A stretch of DNA of 64,000 nucleotides from Streptococcus vestibularis (GTDB taxonomy: Bacteria; Bacillota; Bacilli; Lactobacillales; Streptococcaceae). The notes beneath the pieces are model-generated. The model was given only the letters and a program-made list of their open reading frames with translations, ran no database searches and had not been told where the DNA came from. A program made the position numbers and the translations under genes. The DNA lies in the NCBI GenBank assembly GCA_010604095.1, contig JAABLG010000011.1, positions 20,003 through 84,002 on the forward strand. Reading direction: 5' to 3'. Shown here one piece after another: positions 1 through 7,911 of this stretch. Numbering within the stretch: the first letter of the stretch is position 1; every line of letters begins with the position of its first letter.

Positions 1-40
1 TCTCAAGAGCAGCACGCATTTGTTTGCTTTTTTTAGCCAT
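1..40 (-). CDS. rplA: 50S ribosomal protein L1, 5' end only
   Basis: Only the first 13 codons lie in the window; they read MAKKSKQMRAALE, the usual start of streptococcal L1. The ATG at 40 follows an AGGAG-type ribosome binding site. L1 binds 23S rRNA at the L1 stalk and in many bacteria represses its own L11-L1 operon. It lies 98 bp downstream of rplK and is co-oriented, as in the standard L11-L1 operon. The gap holds a small 5-bp hairpin of unknown significance (near 92-111). Confidence 0.85.
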   Translation of the reverse strand, partial: MAKKSKQMRAALE

Positions 41-138
41 TTAATTATTTCTCCTTGTGTAATGTGGTCATAACGACTTTCATCTTCCACGTCACTCAGC
101 GAAGTGAGACGACGTCTGTGGTTTTCTTGTTAACTGAA

Positions 139-564
139 TTAGTCAGTAACAGTGAATCCCATTGAACGTGCAGTACCTTCGATCATACGCATAGCTGATT
201 CGATGTTTGCAGCGTTCAAGTCAGGCATTTTAGTTTCAGCAATTTCTTGTACTTGTGCACGAGTTACTGAAGCAACTTTAACTGAGTTTGGAGTACCTGA
301 ACCTTTTTCAACACCTGCTGCTTTTTTCAAAAGAACAGCAGCTGGTGGTGTTTTAGTGATGAAATCAAATGATTTATCTTCATACACAGAGATAACAACT
401 GGGATGATCATACCAGCTTGGTCAGCTGTACGAGCGTTAAACTCTTTAGTGAATCCCATGATGTTGATTCCGGCTTGACCAAGGGCTGGTCCAACTGGTG
501 GAGCTGGAGTCGCTTTACCAGCAGGAATCTGAAGTTTTACGATGTTTTCGACTTTTTTAGCCAT
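139..564 (-). CDS. rplK: 50S ribosomal protein L11
   Basis: 141 residues, the family's normal length. L11 forms the base of the GTPase-associated centre with 23S rRNA helices 43/44 and is the thiostrepton site. The proline-rich N-terminal loop [11 protein letters not shown] (residues 20-30) is intact, and the C-terminal half is the rRNA-binding domain. The start codon follows TAGGAGGAAATTACAAA. It is first gene of the rplK-rplA operon, with a strong promoter about 85 bp upstream of the start. Confidence 0.97.
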   Translation of the reverse strand: MAKKVENIVKLQIPAGKATPAPPVGPALGQAGINIMGFTKEFNARTADQAGMIIPVVISVYEDKSFDFITKTPPAAVLLKKAAGVEKGSGTPNSVKVASVTRAQVQEIAETKMPDLNAANIESAMRMIEGTARSMGFTVTD

Positions 565-645
565 TTTGTAATTTCCTCCTATTGTGGTTTTGGCGGTAAG
601 TAAGTTTTGTTACCTCCCACAAGTATGTTTTTACATACCTTATCT

Positions 646-673
646 ATTATACAGAAATTCCTTTTAGATGCAA
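646..673 (-). promoter_or_regulatory. Promoter of rplK-rplA and structured leader
   Basis: On the minus strand TTGCAT (668-673), a 16-bp spacer and TATAAT (646-651) form a good sigma-A promoter. The leader that follows contains a small hairpin (GTATGT, AAAA loop, ACATAC) and a GGAGGTAA/TTACC pairing option ahead of the rplK ribosome binding site. An L1 repressor site is expected in such operons, but I could not assign it to one structure. Confidence 0.7.
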
Positions 674-700
674 GAAATTCTTATTAAGTTTAGGAAAAAA

Positions 701-729
701 TTTACATAAAGCCCTTTTCGAGGTAAAAT
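701..729 (+). promoter_or_regulatory. Promoter directly abutting the DUF3397 gene
   Basis: TTTACA (701-706), 17 bp, TAAAAT (724-729). The ATG at 736 lies exactly where transcription should begin (seventh base after the -10 box), so the mRNA is probably leaderless. It diverges from the rplK promoter 28 bp away. Confidence 0.6.
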
Positions 730-735
730 AGATTT

Positions 736-1089
736 ATGATTCTATATAAATTCTTTGCCATAGCATTTTTGATTTTAACACCTATCTTTGCTTTTATTAT
801 CCATCGCTTCTTCAGTTTAAAATACCTTGGGCTTAATTTTGCTGATTTAACCTTTCCGCTATACTTTATTGAAGTAGTTGCCGTATCAGCACGTTTCTTT
901 ACCCATAGTTTTCTGCCATACATCACGATCTTGCTATCCTTGGCAGCTATCATTATCACAATTCAGATGTTAAGAAAGACACAATCCTTTAAATTTAAAC
1001 GGTTCTTTAAATTATTCTGGCGCGTCAGTTTCTTCATCACCAGTCTCTTCTATTTAGGGACTGTCATTCTTATTTTTATCGTCACTTAG
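736..1089 (+). CDS. DUF3397 family small membrane protein
   Basis: 117 residues, almost entirely hydrophobic, with four likely membrane segments (about 5-22, 38-58, 65-80 and 95-115) separated by short basic loops (KTQSFKFKRFFK). It resembles the DUF3397 family found next to rplK in streptococci; function unknown. No Shine-Dalgarno sequence stands at a useful distance from the ATG, and the -10 box ends six bases before it. A terminator follows the stop. An antiparallel frame at 702-959 exists but lacks family character. Confidence 0.8.
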   Translation: MILYKFFAIAFLILTPIFAFIIHRFFSLKYLGLNFADLTFPLYFIEVVAVSARFFTHSFLPYITILLSLAAIIITIQMLRKTQSFKFKRFFKLFWRVSFFITSLFYLGTVILIFIVT

Positions 1090-1101
1090 ACAATGAGACA
1101 G

Positions 1102-1136
1102 ACTCAGTACATTATTTCAGTGTGCTGAGTTTTTTT
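1102..1136 (+). terminator. Terminator of DUF3397 gene
   Basis: Stem ACTCAGTAC/GTGCTGAGT followed by a run of seven T residues, 12 bp after the stop codon. Confidence 0.8.
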
Positions 1137-1146
1137 GCGTTGAATC

Positions 1147-1171
1147 ATAAAAAGCAGGCATTCGTGCCTGC
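1147..1171 (-). terminator. Terminator of carbonic anhydrase gene
   Basis: On the minus strand, stem GCAGGCA, loop CGAA, TGCCTGC followed by five T residues, just past the stop codon of the gene at 1186-1683. Confidence 0.85.
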
Positions 1172-1185
1172 TTAACTATTCAGTA

Positions 1186-1683
1186 TTAAGGGTTTACTTG
1201 GGTCATTCGTCCAGTATCAACATCGTAAACTGCACCGGAAATAATGACGTCATCAGGAATAAGCGGTGACTGACGTAAAATAGCCATATCTTCACGAACA
1301 CTCTCTTCAACATCAGTGAATGGAAGAAAGTCTTTATCAGACACGTCAACACCAAGCTCTTTATTGAGGTAAGCTGTAAATTCATCATTCTTAAAGGTCT
1401 GAGCACCACAATCTGTATGGTGGAGAACCACTATTTCACGCGTTCCCATCTGTTGTTCAGAAATGACTAAGGAACGAATCATGTCTTCTGTCACACGCCC
1501 ACCTGCATTACGTAGAATATGGGCGTCACCAAGAGCTAATCCCAAGGCTTGAGCAACGTGAAGGCGAGAATCCATACAGGTCACAATAGCAACCTTTGTC
1601 TTTGGTTTCAAGGGAAGATGGCCTGTCCCATGCAAATCAACATAGGCATTATTGGCATTGAGAAAGTTTTTAAAATAAGACAT
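1186..1683 (-). CDS. Beta-class carbonic anhydrase
   Basis: 165 residues. It interconverts CO2 and bicarbonate in the cytoplasm, supplying bicarbonate for carboxylations. The zinc ligands are visible: C36 in CMDSR, with the D38/R40 dyad, and H89 and C92 in HHTDCG. The short form with VDTGRMTQV at the C-terminus resembles the streptococcal enzyme encoded close to radA in related species. It is a single-gene unit with its own terminator; upstream is the convergent end of nothing, and the AIM24 gene precedes it on the same strand behind another terminator. Confidence 0.93.
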   Translation of the reverse strand: MSYFKNFLNANNAYVDLHGTGHLPLKPKTKVAIVTCMDSRLHVAQALGLALGDAHILRNAGGRVTEDMIRSLVISEQQMGTREIVVLHHTDCGAQTFKNDEFTAYLNKELGVDVSDKDFLPFTDVEESVREDMAILRQSPLIPDDVIISGAVYDVDTGRMTQVNP

Positions 1684-1784
1684 AGTAACTCACTTTCTAG
1701 TGGACAAATTAGGATAAACATTAAATTATCTAGGTTATATCTTACCACCTTTTAAAAACCTTGTCAGTTAAATGAATTGCTGAA

Positions 1785-1822
1785 AAAGAAAAACAAGAGT
1801 ATCACAAAGGTCAGGATACTCT
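1785..1822 (-). terminator. Terminator after AIM24 gene
   Basis: Minus-strand stem GAGTATC/GATACTC with an 11-base loop, then TTGTTTTTCTTTTT. Confidence 0.7.
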
Positions 1823-1833
1823 CGCTATTACTA

Positions 1834-2532
1834 TTATGATCGTTTTGGTAAGTAGCGATTAAGAAGGCCTGCAAAGGTCTGAAGATTGAGACTCTGAACA
1901 TAAATCTCGCCTGTCCCTCTAAAGGTATTAACAACCCCTTCTCCTGTTCCGATAGACTGCCAGAAACCATTTTCCAAATGAATATTGTAATCCAGAGACT
2001 GACTCCAAGCAACAACATGGGCATTGTCAATGGTCACTTCTTGATTGTTTAGCTCAATTTTTTTGATGGAACCGTAAGCATTGGCCAAAAGGGTACCTTG
2101 ACCTTGTGTCGTCATCACAAAGAAGCCACCTTGACCACCAAAAAGAGCCTTACCAACAGACTGGTATTCCATTGTATAGTAGGCCGTGCCATCAAGTGCT
2201 AGAAAGGCACCATCATTAAGTCGGTACTGCTTTTCACCCAGATACAAAGGAATCACCTGACCTGGGGAATCAGGTGCCAAAGCCAAATAACCATTATTGG
2301 ACTGAGCAACAACCTGAGTAATAAAGCTACTTTCACCCGAAACCATTGAACGCCCAACCGCTTTCACAAGGCGACCCAACCCTGAGCCACTAGCATTTAA
2401 TCTAGTACTCAGGGTTACATTAGGTGTGTGATATACCATACTGCCACGTTGGATAAAAACCGTTTCACCTTGATTAAGAGTTAGCTCTACCAGTGGGAAT
2501 TGCATATTGCTGTCTGTGAAAAATTGCATCAT
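1834..2532 (-). CDS. AIM24 family protein
   Basis: 232 residues. The beta-rich sequence with repeated short turns, QRGSMVYH near the start and GQGGFFVMTTQGQGTLLANAYGS in the middle, is typical of the AIM24/DUF124 (TIGR00266-like) family. Biochemical role is unknown; the family is cytoplasmic in bacteria. The start ATG ATG follows GGGAGGTATTT. The promoter overlaps a perfect CcpA operator (cre), so expression is probably repressed by preferred sugars. The gene is monocistronic, with its own promoter and terminator. Confidence 0.85.
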   Translation of the reverse strand: MMQFFTDSNMQFPLVELTLNQGETVFIQRGSMVYHTPNVTLSTRLNASGSGLGRLVKAVGRSMVSGESSFITQVVAQSNNGYLALAPDSPGQVIPLYLGEKQYRLNDGAFLALDGTAYYTMEYQSVGKALFGGQGGFFVMTTQGQGTLLANAYGSIKKIELNNQEVTIDNAHVVAWSQSLDYNIHLENGFWQSIGTGEGVVNTFRGTGEIYVQSLNLQTFAGLLNRYLPKRS

Positions 2533-2556
2533 AAATACCTCCCTATTCTTAAGAAA

Positions 2557-2594
2557 AGTATAGCATTGAACAGGTATTTTTGCAAGCGCTTACA
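2557..2594 (-). promoter_or_regulatory. AIM24 promoter with overlapping cre site
   Basis: Minus-strand TTGCAA (2580-2585), 17 bp, TATACT (2557-2562). The cre sequence TGCAAGCGCTTACA at 2581-2594 matches TGNAANCGNTNNCA at every fixed base and covers the -35 element, a placement known to repress. Confidence 0.8.
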
Positions 2595-2619
2595 ATATAT
2601 CGCTTTGAGCAAGATTTTT

Positions 2620-3987
2620 TTAAGAGAAGACTTTTTTGAGCACTTCTCCTACCGTTGTGACCCCAACAACCTGAAGACCTTCTGGAATTGCCATGCCATG
2701 AAGGGAATTTTTAGGGGCATAAATCCTAGTAAAGCCTAGTTTAGCGGCTTCATTGATGCGCTGCTCAATCCGAGTCACACGGCGAATCTCTCCAGTCAAG
2801 CCAATTTCTCCTATAAAGGCTTCCTGGGGATTGGTTGGAAGCTCCTTGTAACTGGAAGCAATAGCAACGGCAACAGCAAGGTCAATAGCCGGCTCGTCTA
2901 ATTTGACACCACCAGCTGATTTGAGATAGGCATCTTGATTTTGAAGAAGAAGTCCGCAGCGTTTCTCTAAAACAGCCATGATAAGGCTAACACGGTTAAA
3001 ATCCAGTCCTGTTGTTGTCCGCTTGGCATTACCAAAGACGGTTGGTGTCACCAAGGCTTGAACTTCAGCTAGGATAGGTCTGCTACCTTCCATTGTGACA
3101 ACAATGGCAGAACCTGTGGCACCGTCTAGGCGTTCTTCTAAGAAAACTTGGCTAGGATTTAGAACCTCTACCAAACCACCAGACTGCATCTCAAAAATCC
3201 CAATCTCATTGGTTGAACCAAAACGGTTTTTGACTGCTCGTAAAATACGGAAGGTATGGTGACGTTCCCCCTCAAAATAGAGAACCGTGTCCACCATGTG
3301 TTCCAACATACGTGGTCCAGCCAGCTGTCCCTCCTTGGTCACATGCCCAACAATAAATGTGGCAATGTTATTGGTTTTGGCAATTTGCATGAGTTCAGCA
3401 GTAACTTCACGAACCTGAGAAACCGAACCTTGAACGCCAGAAATTTCTGGACTCATGATGGTCTGAATAGAGTCGATAATGAGGAAATCAGGTTTTATAG
3501 CCTCCACTTGACTGCGAACGGCTTGCATATTGGTCTCAGCATAAAGATAAAATTCGTTATCAATATCACCTAAACGTTCACTCCGCAATTTGATTTGCTC
3601 GGCAGATTCTTCCCCAGATACATAGAGGACAGTTCCCTTGTTAGCCAGCTGTGTTGACACTTGTAAGAGAAGGGTCGATTTCCCTATCCCTGGATCTCCT
3701 CCAATAAGAACCAGGCTACCTGGAACCACACCGCCACCTAAAACACGGTTAAACTCATCCATGTCGGTCTTTATGCGAGCATAATTAATCGAAGAGACTT
3801 CTTTTAATTTAGTTGGTTTAGACTTTTCACCCGTCAAACTGACACGGGCATTTTTAACCTCCTGCACCTCAACTTCTTCCTCAAAAGAGGACCAAGAAGA
3901 ACAGTTGGGACAGCGCCCTAGATATTTGGGTGAATTGTAGCCACATTCTCGACAAACAAAAGTTGATTTTTTCTTAGCTATAATAAT
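2620..3987 (-). CDS. radA: DNA repair/recombination ATPase RadA (Sms)
   Basis: About 455 residues. RadA is a hexameric DnaB-like helicase that extends D-loops in recombination and natural transformation. Domains: N-terminal zinc finger CRECG...CPNC; a RecA-like core with Walker [11 protein letters not shown] and the RadA signature KNRFG; and a C-terminal Lon-protease-like domain. The start is odd. Family members begin M-I-I-A-K-K-K, but here that stretch is ATT ATT ATA GCT AAG. AAGGAG lies seven bases before the ATA (3979-3981). The only GTG in frame (4018-4020) has no ribosome binding site and sits inside the upstream reading frame. I give the first ATT as the outer limit; ATA at 3981 is my preferred start. 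The upstream pseudogene's TAG stop overlaps the ATA, suggesting translational coupling. Third in the dut operon. Confidence 0.93.
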   Translation of the reverse strand: MIIAKKKSTFVCRECGYNSPKYLGRCPNCSSWSSFEEEVEVQEVKNARVSLTGEKSKPTKLKEVSSINYARIKTDMDEFNRVLGGGVVPGSLVLIGGDPGIGKSTLLLQVSTQLANKGTVLYVSGEESAEQIKLRSERLGDIDNEFYLYAETNMQAVRSQVEAIKPDFLIIDSIQTIMSPEISGVQGSVSQVREVTAELMQIAKTNNIATFIVGHVTKEGQLAGPRMLEHMVDTVLYFEGERHHTFRILRAVKNRFGSTNEIGIFEMQSGGLVEVLNPSQVFLEERLDGATGSAIVVTMEGSRPILAEVQALVTPTVFGNAKRTTTGLDFNRVSLIMAVLEKRCGLLLQNQDAYLKSAGGVKLDEPAIDLAVAVAIASSYKELPTNPQEAFIGEIGLTGEIRRVTRIEQRINEAAKLGFTRIYAPKNSLHGMAIPEGLQVVGVTTVGEVLKKVFS

Positions 3988-4445
3988 TCTCCTTCTACTG
4001 CGACTCCTATAGAGTGCCACTTATGCAATGTTTTTTGAAATTTCTTCTGGTTGGCAACTCCGACAGCAGACAAATCGACGGAAACCTGATAATTCTCCTT
4101 GACAGCTGCCAAAACAGAAGCCTTGACACAGCCATTGCCATCTACCCCTATAAACTCTATGCTCTTAGCACCATTTTCCTCTAAAAAATCTTTTAAATCT
4201 GGATTAGTAAATCAAGAAGCCCGACGCTTCTCAAAGATACGAGAAGATACAAGCAGCAAGCCGGTCGCAAATTTCTTCCTTCTATCTTTTCTCTCCCAGA
4301 AAAAACGATTGAGAATATAGATAACCCGGTCGCTGGGATAGCTAGCAATTTTGTCATTTACAGCTACAGTCAGTTCTTCATGATATGCTTTTCCAACAGC
4401 AACATAATCTGACTGCATGTCTACAACTAATAAATAGTCTGCCAT
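3978..4445 (-). pseudogene. Cysteine hydrolase (isochorismatase-like), in-frame stop
   Basis: From ATG 4445 (after GGGAGCAAA) the frame reads MADYLLVVDMQSDYV, a typical N-terminus of isochorismatase-family cysteine hydrolases with the catalytic Asp in VVDMQ. Codon 78 is TGA (4212-4214). The same frame then continues without shift for another 77 codons (FTNPDLKDFLEENGAK, GVDGNGCVKAS with the nucleophilic Cys) to TAG at 3978-3980. One nonsense change, for example TGG to TGA, explains the break. A gene at this position between dut and radA is conserved in related streptococci, so the ancestral gene was probably intact. Read-through or a sequencing error are the alternatives. Confidence 0.8.
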
Positions 4446-4455
4446 TTTGCTCCCT

Positions 4456-4902
4456 CTACTGTCCAGTTGACCCAAATCCGCCAGTCCGCACACCATCTGC
4501 CTCATCTCCATCAACAATCAAGAAAGGCATAAAGACACCTTGAACAATGCGTTCGCCAACTTCAAGAGTCACGGGTTGATCAGTAATATTTTTCATCTGA
4601 GCGAAGATATGACCCTCATTTCCAGGATTACCATAATAATCGCCATCAATAACACCTACAGAATTGATTAAGACCAGCCCCTTTTTACGAGGGTTCGATG
4701 AACGGTCAAAGAGATAGAGGACCTCACCAGGTTGCATGTAAGCCTTAACACCTGTTGGAACGAGAACAATTTCTCCAGGAGCAATTACAGTGTTCTCTGC
4801 TACCTTTAAATCATAACCCGCAGCATGGGCAGTCTCACGTTTTGGAAGCAAGTCCTGATTGTTATAGGTTGATACGAGTTCAAATCCACGAATTTTTGTC
4901 AT
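4456..4902 (-). CDS. dut: Deoxyuridine 5'-triphosphate nucleotidohydrolase
   Basis: 148 residues. It hydrolyses dUTP to dUMP and pyrophosphate, keeping uracil out of DNA and feeding thymidylate synthesis. The trimeric dUTPase motifs are present: SVGVIDGDYYGN (motif 3), DRSSNPRKKG (motif 2) and the glycine-rich C-terminal arm RTGGFGSTGQ (motif 5). The start MTKIRGFELV is chosen over an upstream in-frame ATG (4923) because AAAGGA precedes it at normal distance. First gene of dut - hydrolase pseudogene - radA; in pneumococcus the equivalent operon is late-competence induced. Confidence 0.95.
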   Translation of the reverse strand: MTKIRGFELVSTYNNQDLLPKRETAHAAGYDLKVAENTVIAPGEIVLVPTGVKAYMQPGEVLYLFDRSSNPRKKGLVLINSVGVIDGDYYGNPGNEGHIFAQMKNITDQPVTLEVGERIVQGVFMPFLIVDGDEADGVRTGGFGSTGQ

Positions 4903-4995
4903 TATTTTTTCCTTTCGATACATCTATTGACTTTGTCTTGTAAAATTAGCAACACTAGCTTTAACAAAAAGAGTAGCTTTTTTGATATCCATCCT

Positions 4996-5024
4996 ATTAT
5001 AGTCTATTCGAAATCAGATGACAA
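4996..5024 (-). promoter_or_regulatory. dut-radA promoter with cin-box-like element
   Basis: Minus-strand TTGTCA (5019-5024), 17 bp, TATAAT (4996-5001) is a sigma-A promoter. Within the spacer lies TTCGAATA (5005-5012), one base from the SigX/ComX cin-box TACGAATA, so the operon could also be read by the competence sigma factor. The overlap of the two elements is seen; SigX use is inference. Confidence 0.6.
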
Positions 5025-5060
5025 AGGTAGCAGTCTAATGGCATTCTCATTAAACTAAGA

Positions 5061-5089
5061 TTGACTTTTAGGTAGGAAAACGCTAACAT
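5061..5089 (+). promoter_or_regulatory. Promoter of flavin reductase operon
   Basis: TTGACT (5061-5066), 17 bp, TAACAT (5084-5089). A second TATAAT (5099-5104) closer to the gene has no partner -35. Confidence 0.5.
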
Positions 5090-5123
5090 AGTATAAGATA
5101 TAATACTTTTAAGGAGAATTGTC

Positions 5124-5726
5124 ATGAAATTCATCGGACTTGTTGGTACGAATTCAAAGTGTTCAACTAATAGACAATTATTGCAATATATTCAGAAACA
5201 TTTTGCAGATAAGGCAGACATCGAACTTGTAGAAATTAAAGACTTCCCTGTCTTTAACAAGCCAGCCAATAAACAACTTCCAGAAAATGTCCTAGAGGTT
5301 GTTAAGAAAATTGAAGAAGCCGATGGGGTCATCATTGGAACACCTGAATATGACCATTCTATTCCTGCTGTTCTTATGAACGCTCTAGCTTGGGTGTCAT
5401 ACGGTGTGTTCCCTCTTTTGAATAAACCCGTTATGATTACAGGGGCATCTTATGGAACTCTTGGTGCTTCTCGCGCACAGCTACAACTCCGTCAAATCTT
5501 GAACGCTCCAGAAATCAAAGCTAATGTGCTTCCAGACGAATTCTTGCTATCACATTCTCTCCAAGCTTTTGATGGCAATGGTGATTTGGTTGACCTTGAT
5601 GTTATTCAAAAATTAGACGCCATTTTTGATGACTTCCGTCTGTTTGTTAAAATCACTGGTAAACTCTCACACGCTACAGAATTGCTACATAAAGAAGCTG
5701 AAAACTTTGACTGGGAAAGCTTATAA
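5124..5726 (+). CDS. NADPH-dependent FMN reductase family protein
   Basis: 200 residues with a flavodoxin-like fold. The N-terminal MKFIGLVGTNSKCSTNR is the FMN phosphate loop, and GVIIGTPEYDHSIPAVLMNALAW (flavin-contacting loop, about residues 72-94) is the family hallmark. Members reduce FMN, quinones or azo compounds with NADPH; the true substrate here is unknown. AAGGAG lies eight bases before the ATG. It is followed 18 bp later by a paralog of the same fold, so this is a tandem duplication. Confidence 0.88.
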   Translation: MKFIGLVGTNSKCSTNRQLLQYIQKHFADKADIELVEIKDFPVFNKPANKQLPENVLEVVKKIEEADGVIIGTPEYDHSIPAVLMNALAWVSYGVFPLLNKPVMITGASYGTLGASRAQLQLRQILNAPEIKANVLPDEFLLSHSLQAFDGNGDLVDLDVIQKLDAIFDDFRLFVKITGKLSHATELLHKEAENFDWESL

Positions 5727-5744
5727 TACAGGAGAATAGAAACT

Positions 5745-6995
5745 ATGAAATTTGTTGGACTTGTTGGAGCAAATTATGATCAATCATACAACCGTAAATT
5801 GCTCGAATTTATCAGAAGACATTTTAAAATTAAATTTGAACTTGAAGTCTTGGAAATTGACGAAGTGCCTATGTTTAACCAAGACGAAAAATGGGACGAA
5901 AGCTTCCAACTTCGCTTGCTTAACAACAAGATTACACGCGCTGATGGGGTCATCATTGCAACTCCCGAACACAACCACACCATTTCTGCAGCGCTTAAAT
6001 CTGTTTTAGAGTGGCTCTCATTCGAAGTGCACCCATTTGAAAACAAACCTGTCATGATTGTTGGGGCATCTTACTACGACCAAGGAACTTCACGCGCCCA
6101 AGTACATTTGCGTAAAATCCTTGAAGCACCTGGTGTTAACGCCTATACACTTCCAGGTAATGAATTCTTGCTCGGTAAGGCCAAAGAAGCTTTCGACCTT
6201 GATGGTAACATCACAAATGAAGGTACTGTTAACTTCCTTGAACAATGCTTAGACAATTTTGTCCAATATGTAGGAGTGGTTTCTAAATTGAAAAAACCAA
6301 AACCAATTGAACCAGAAGACTTAGATTGTAACAACCCAATCGCTACAACTGTTACCGAGGTTGATCCTGACGATCCAGAATGGGTAGAAAAAGTAGCTGA
6401 AATCACTGGTGCAGTGTCTGGTGATACATATGTTAAACTAGATCACGGTATTTTGACAGTTAACCAAATTGACATGTTCCTCAAGGCTATGCCATTTGAA
6501 TTAACTTATGCCGATGATAATAACCAATTCCTCTACTACAATAATGCCCATCAAGATCCTGATACCATGTTTGCCAAACGTGTGCCACCTCAATCAGGTA
6601 GCCGTATGTCAACAGTTCACGGTTCACTTCCACCAGCTCGTATGAAAAATGTGGAATGGGTTATCGGTACCCTTCGTAACGGCAACCAAGAATATGTGCG
6701 TACGATTGTCCCAGGCTCACCTGAAGGGGTTATCAACACACACAATTATCAGGCTATGTACTATGATGATGGTTCTTATGCAGGAATCAATGAAATCGTC
6801 TTTAACTTTAAACCATGGCTTGACTGGTATCTCGAAACAACTGGTCAACGCCTTGTCGGAGGAAGTGGTCCTTTTGCACCGGCTGCAGCTAGTCATGGCG
6901 GTAGCGACGCAACATCTGGAGCATCAGATGCCGGCGGTCACAGTGGCGATGCAGCTTCAGACGCAGATGCAACATCTGGAGCATCCTCACATTAA
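5745..6995 (+). CDS. Flavin reductase fused to PAS-like sensor domain
   Basis: 416 residues, twice the length of its neighbour. Residues 1-185 are a second NADPH-dependent FMN reductase domain (MKFVGLVGANYDQSYNR; GVIIATPEHNHTISAAL). Residues about 240-370 resemble the PAS_10/DUF438 C-terminal domain (MPFELTYADDNNQFLYYN; RMKNVEWVIGTLRNGNQEY; YDDGSYAGINEIVFNF). The last about 40 residues are a low-complexity Gly/Ser/Ala/Asp/His tail containing two copies of DATSGAS, 20 codons apart. The architecture suggests a redox enzyme with a built-in ligand or redox sensor; that is inference. It shares an operon with the upstream paralog and perhaps with the FNT channel downstream. Confidence 0.82.
   Translation: MKFVGLVGANYDQSYNRKLLEFIRRHFKIKFELEVLEIDEVPMFNQDEKWDESFQLRLLNNKITRADGVIIATPEHNHTISAALKSVLEWLSFEVHPFENKPVMIVGASYYDQGTSRAQVHLRKILEAPGVNAYTLPGNEFLLGKAKEAFDLDGNITNEGTVNFLEQCLDNFVQYVGVVSKLKKPKPIEPEDLDCNNPIATTVTEVDPDDPEWVEKVAEITGAVSGDTYVKLDHGILTVNQIDMFLKAMPFELTYADDNNQFLYYNNAHQDPDTMFAKRVPPQSGSRMSTVHGSLPPARMKNVEWVIGTLRNGNQEYVRTIVPGSPEGVINTHNYQAMYYDDGSYAGINEIVFNFKPWLDWYLETTGQRLVGGSGPFAPAAASHGGSDATSGASDAGGHSGDAASDADATSGASSH
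6909..6985 (+). repeat. 60-bp-spaced direct repeat in reductase tail
   Basis: GCAACATCTGGAGCATC occurs at 6909-6925 and again at 6969-6985, exactly 60 bp apart, encoding the repeated ATSGAS. It keeps frame, so copy number could vary between strains. Confidence 0.85.
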
Positions 6996-7002
6996 GACTT
7001 GG

Positions 7003-7032
7003 AAAAGTTGGGACAACTGTCCTGGCTTTTTT
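7003..7032 (+). terminator. Weak terminator after flavin reductase pair
   Basis: GGAC, AACT loop, GTCC with flanking partial pairing, then six T residues. The stem is short, so partial read-through into the FNT gene is likely. Confidence 0.35.
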
Positions 7033-7111
7033 CATGGTCATCTTAGATTAACCTTCACCCAAGCATGTGTATCTACTCATGCTCCATGTCACACTACTTA
7101 GAGGTAAACTT

Positions 7112-7903
7112 ATGTCTCAATTCCAAGAAAAAGTTTTTGCTGCTTGCGCTAAAAAAGAAGCGCTCTTCAACGAAAGCCTTGGTCGCTATGCCTTGCGTTC
7201 GATGCTTGCAGGCGCTTATCTCACCATGTCAACTGCCGTAGGGATTATTGGTGCTGATATTATTGCTACAGGTATGCCAGCCCTTTCTCGCTTTGTATTT
7301 GCCTTTATCTTTGCTATCGGATTGGTCTTCGTTCTCATTTTCAACGGAGAGTTAGCCACTTCAAACATGATGTTCCTTACTAGTGGTGCCTATTATGGCA
7401 AAATCAAATGGAGTAAGGTTTGTACCATCCTTCTCTATTGTACTTTCTTTAATTTTGTCGGAGCTCTTATCTTAGCTTGGTTTTTCAATCAATCCTTCTC
7501 TTTCCACCATTTGACAGACAAGAGCTTCCTAGTCACTGCTGTTTCCACTAAACTTGGAAAAACAGATTGGATGAACTTTACTGAAGGTATTACTGCTAAT
7601 ATGTTCGTCAACCTTGCTATCTTGGGCTATATGCTCCTCAAAGAAGAGTCTGCCAAGATTTTCATTGCCCTATCAGCCATCTTTATGTTTGTCTTCTTGG
7701 TGAATGAACACTTGATTGCTAACTTTGCTTCCTTTATGTTGCTAGGCTTCAATGGTGTTCGTGATGCTGTGGACAATTTCACATTGGCAAATATTCTACG
7801 TCAGTGGGTAGTCGTTTTCTTCGGTAACTGGATTGGCGGCGGTATTTTCATTGGTTTGGCATACTCTTGGCTCAATAAAACTAAGACACCTCACATTGAT
7901 TAG
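7112..7903 (+). CDS. Formate/nitrite transporter (FNT) family channel
   Basis: 263 residues. FNT proteins are pentameric channels for small monovalent anions such as formate, nitrite or hydrosulfide. Six hydrophobic segments are visible, with the family-type stretches NGELATSNMMFLTSG and NWIGGGIFIGLAYSW. I use MSQFQEKVF (after GAGGTAAACTT) rather than the longer frame from 7067, which lacks a ribosome binding site. In a formate-producing, pyruvate-formate-lyase using streptococcus, formate export is the likely role, but the substrate cannot be read from sequence. It ends 8 bp before the next gene. Confidence 0.85.
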   Translation: MSQFQEKVFAACAKKEALFNESLGRYALRSMLAGAYLTMSTAVGIIGADIIATGMPALSRFVFAFIFAIGLVFVLIFNGELATSNMMFLTSGAYYGKIKWSKVCTILLYCTFFNFVGALILAWFFNQSFSFHHLTDKSFLVTAVSTKLGKTDWMNFTEGITANMFVNLAILGYMLLKEESAKIFIALSAIFMFVFLVNEHLIANFASFMLLGFNGVRDAVDNFTLANILRQWVVVFFGNWIGGGIFIGLAYSWLNKTKTPHID

Positions 7904-7911
7904 GAGGCCAC

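Noticed and set aside
702..959. Minus-strand frame opposite DUF3397
   Set aside because: The plus frame has a promoter, terminator and family-like membrane pattern; the minus frame would lie in the rplK promoter region and is Lys-rich shadow.
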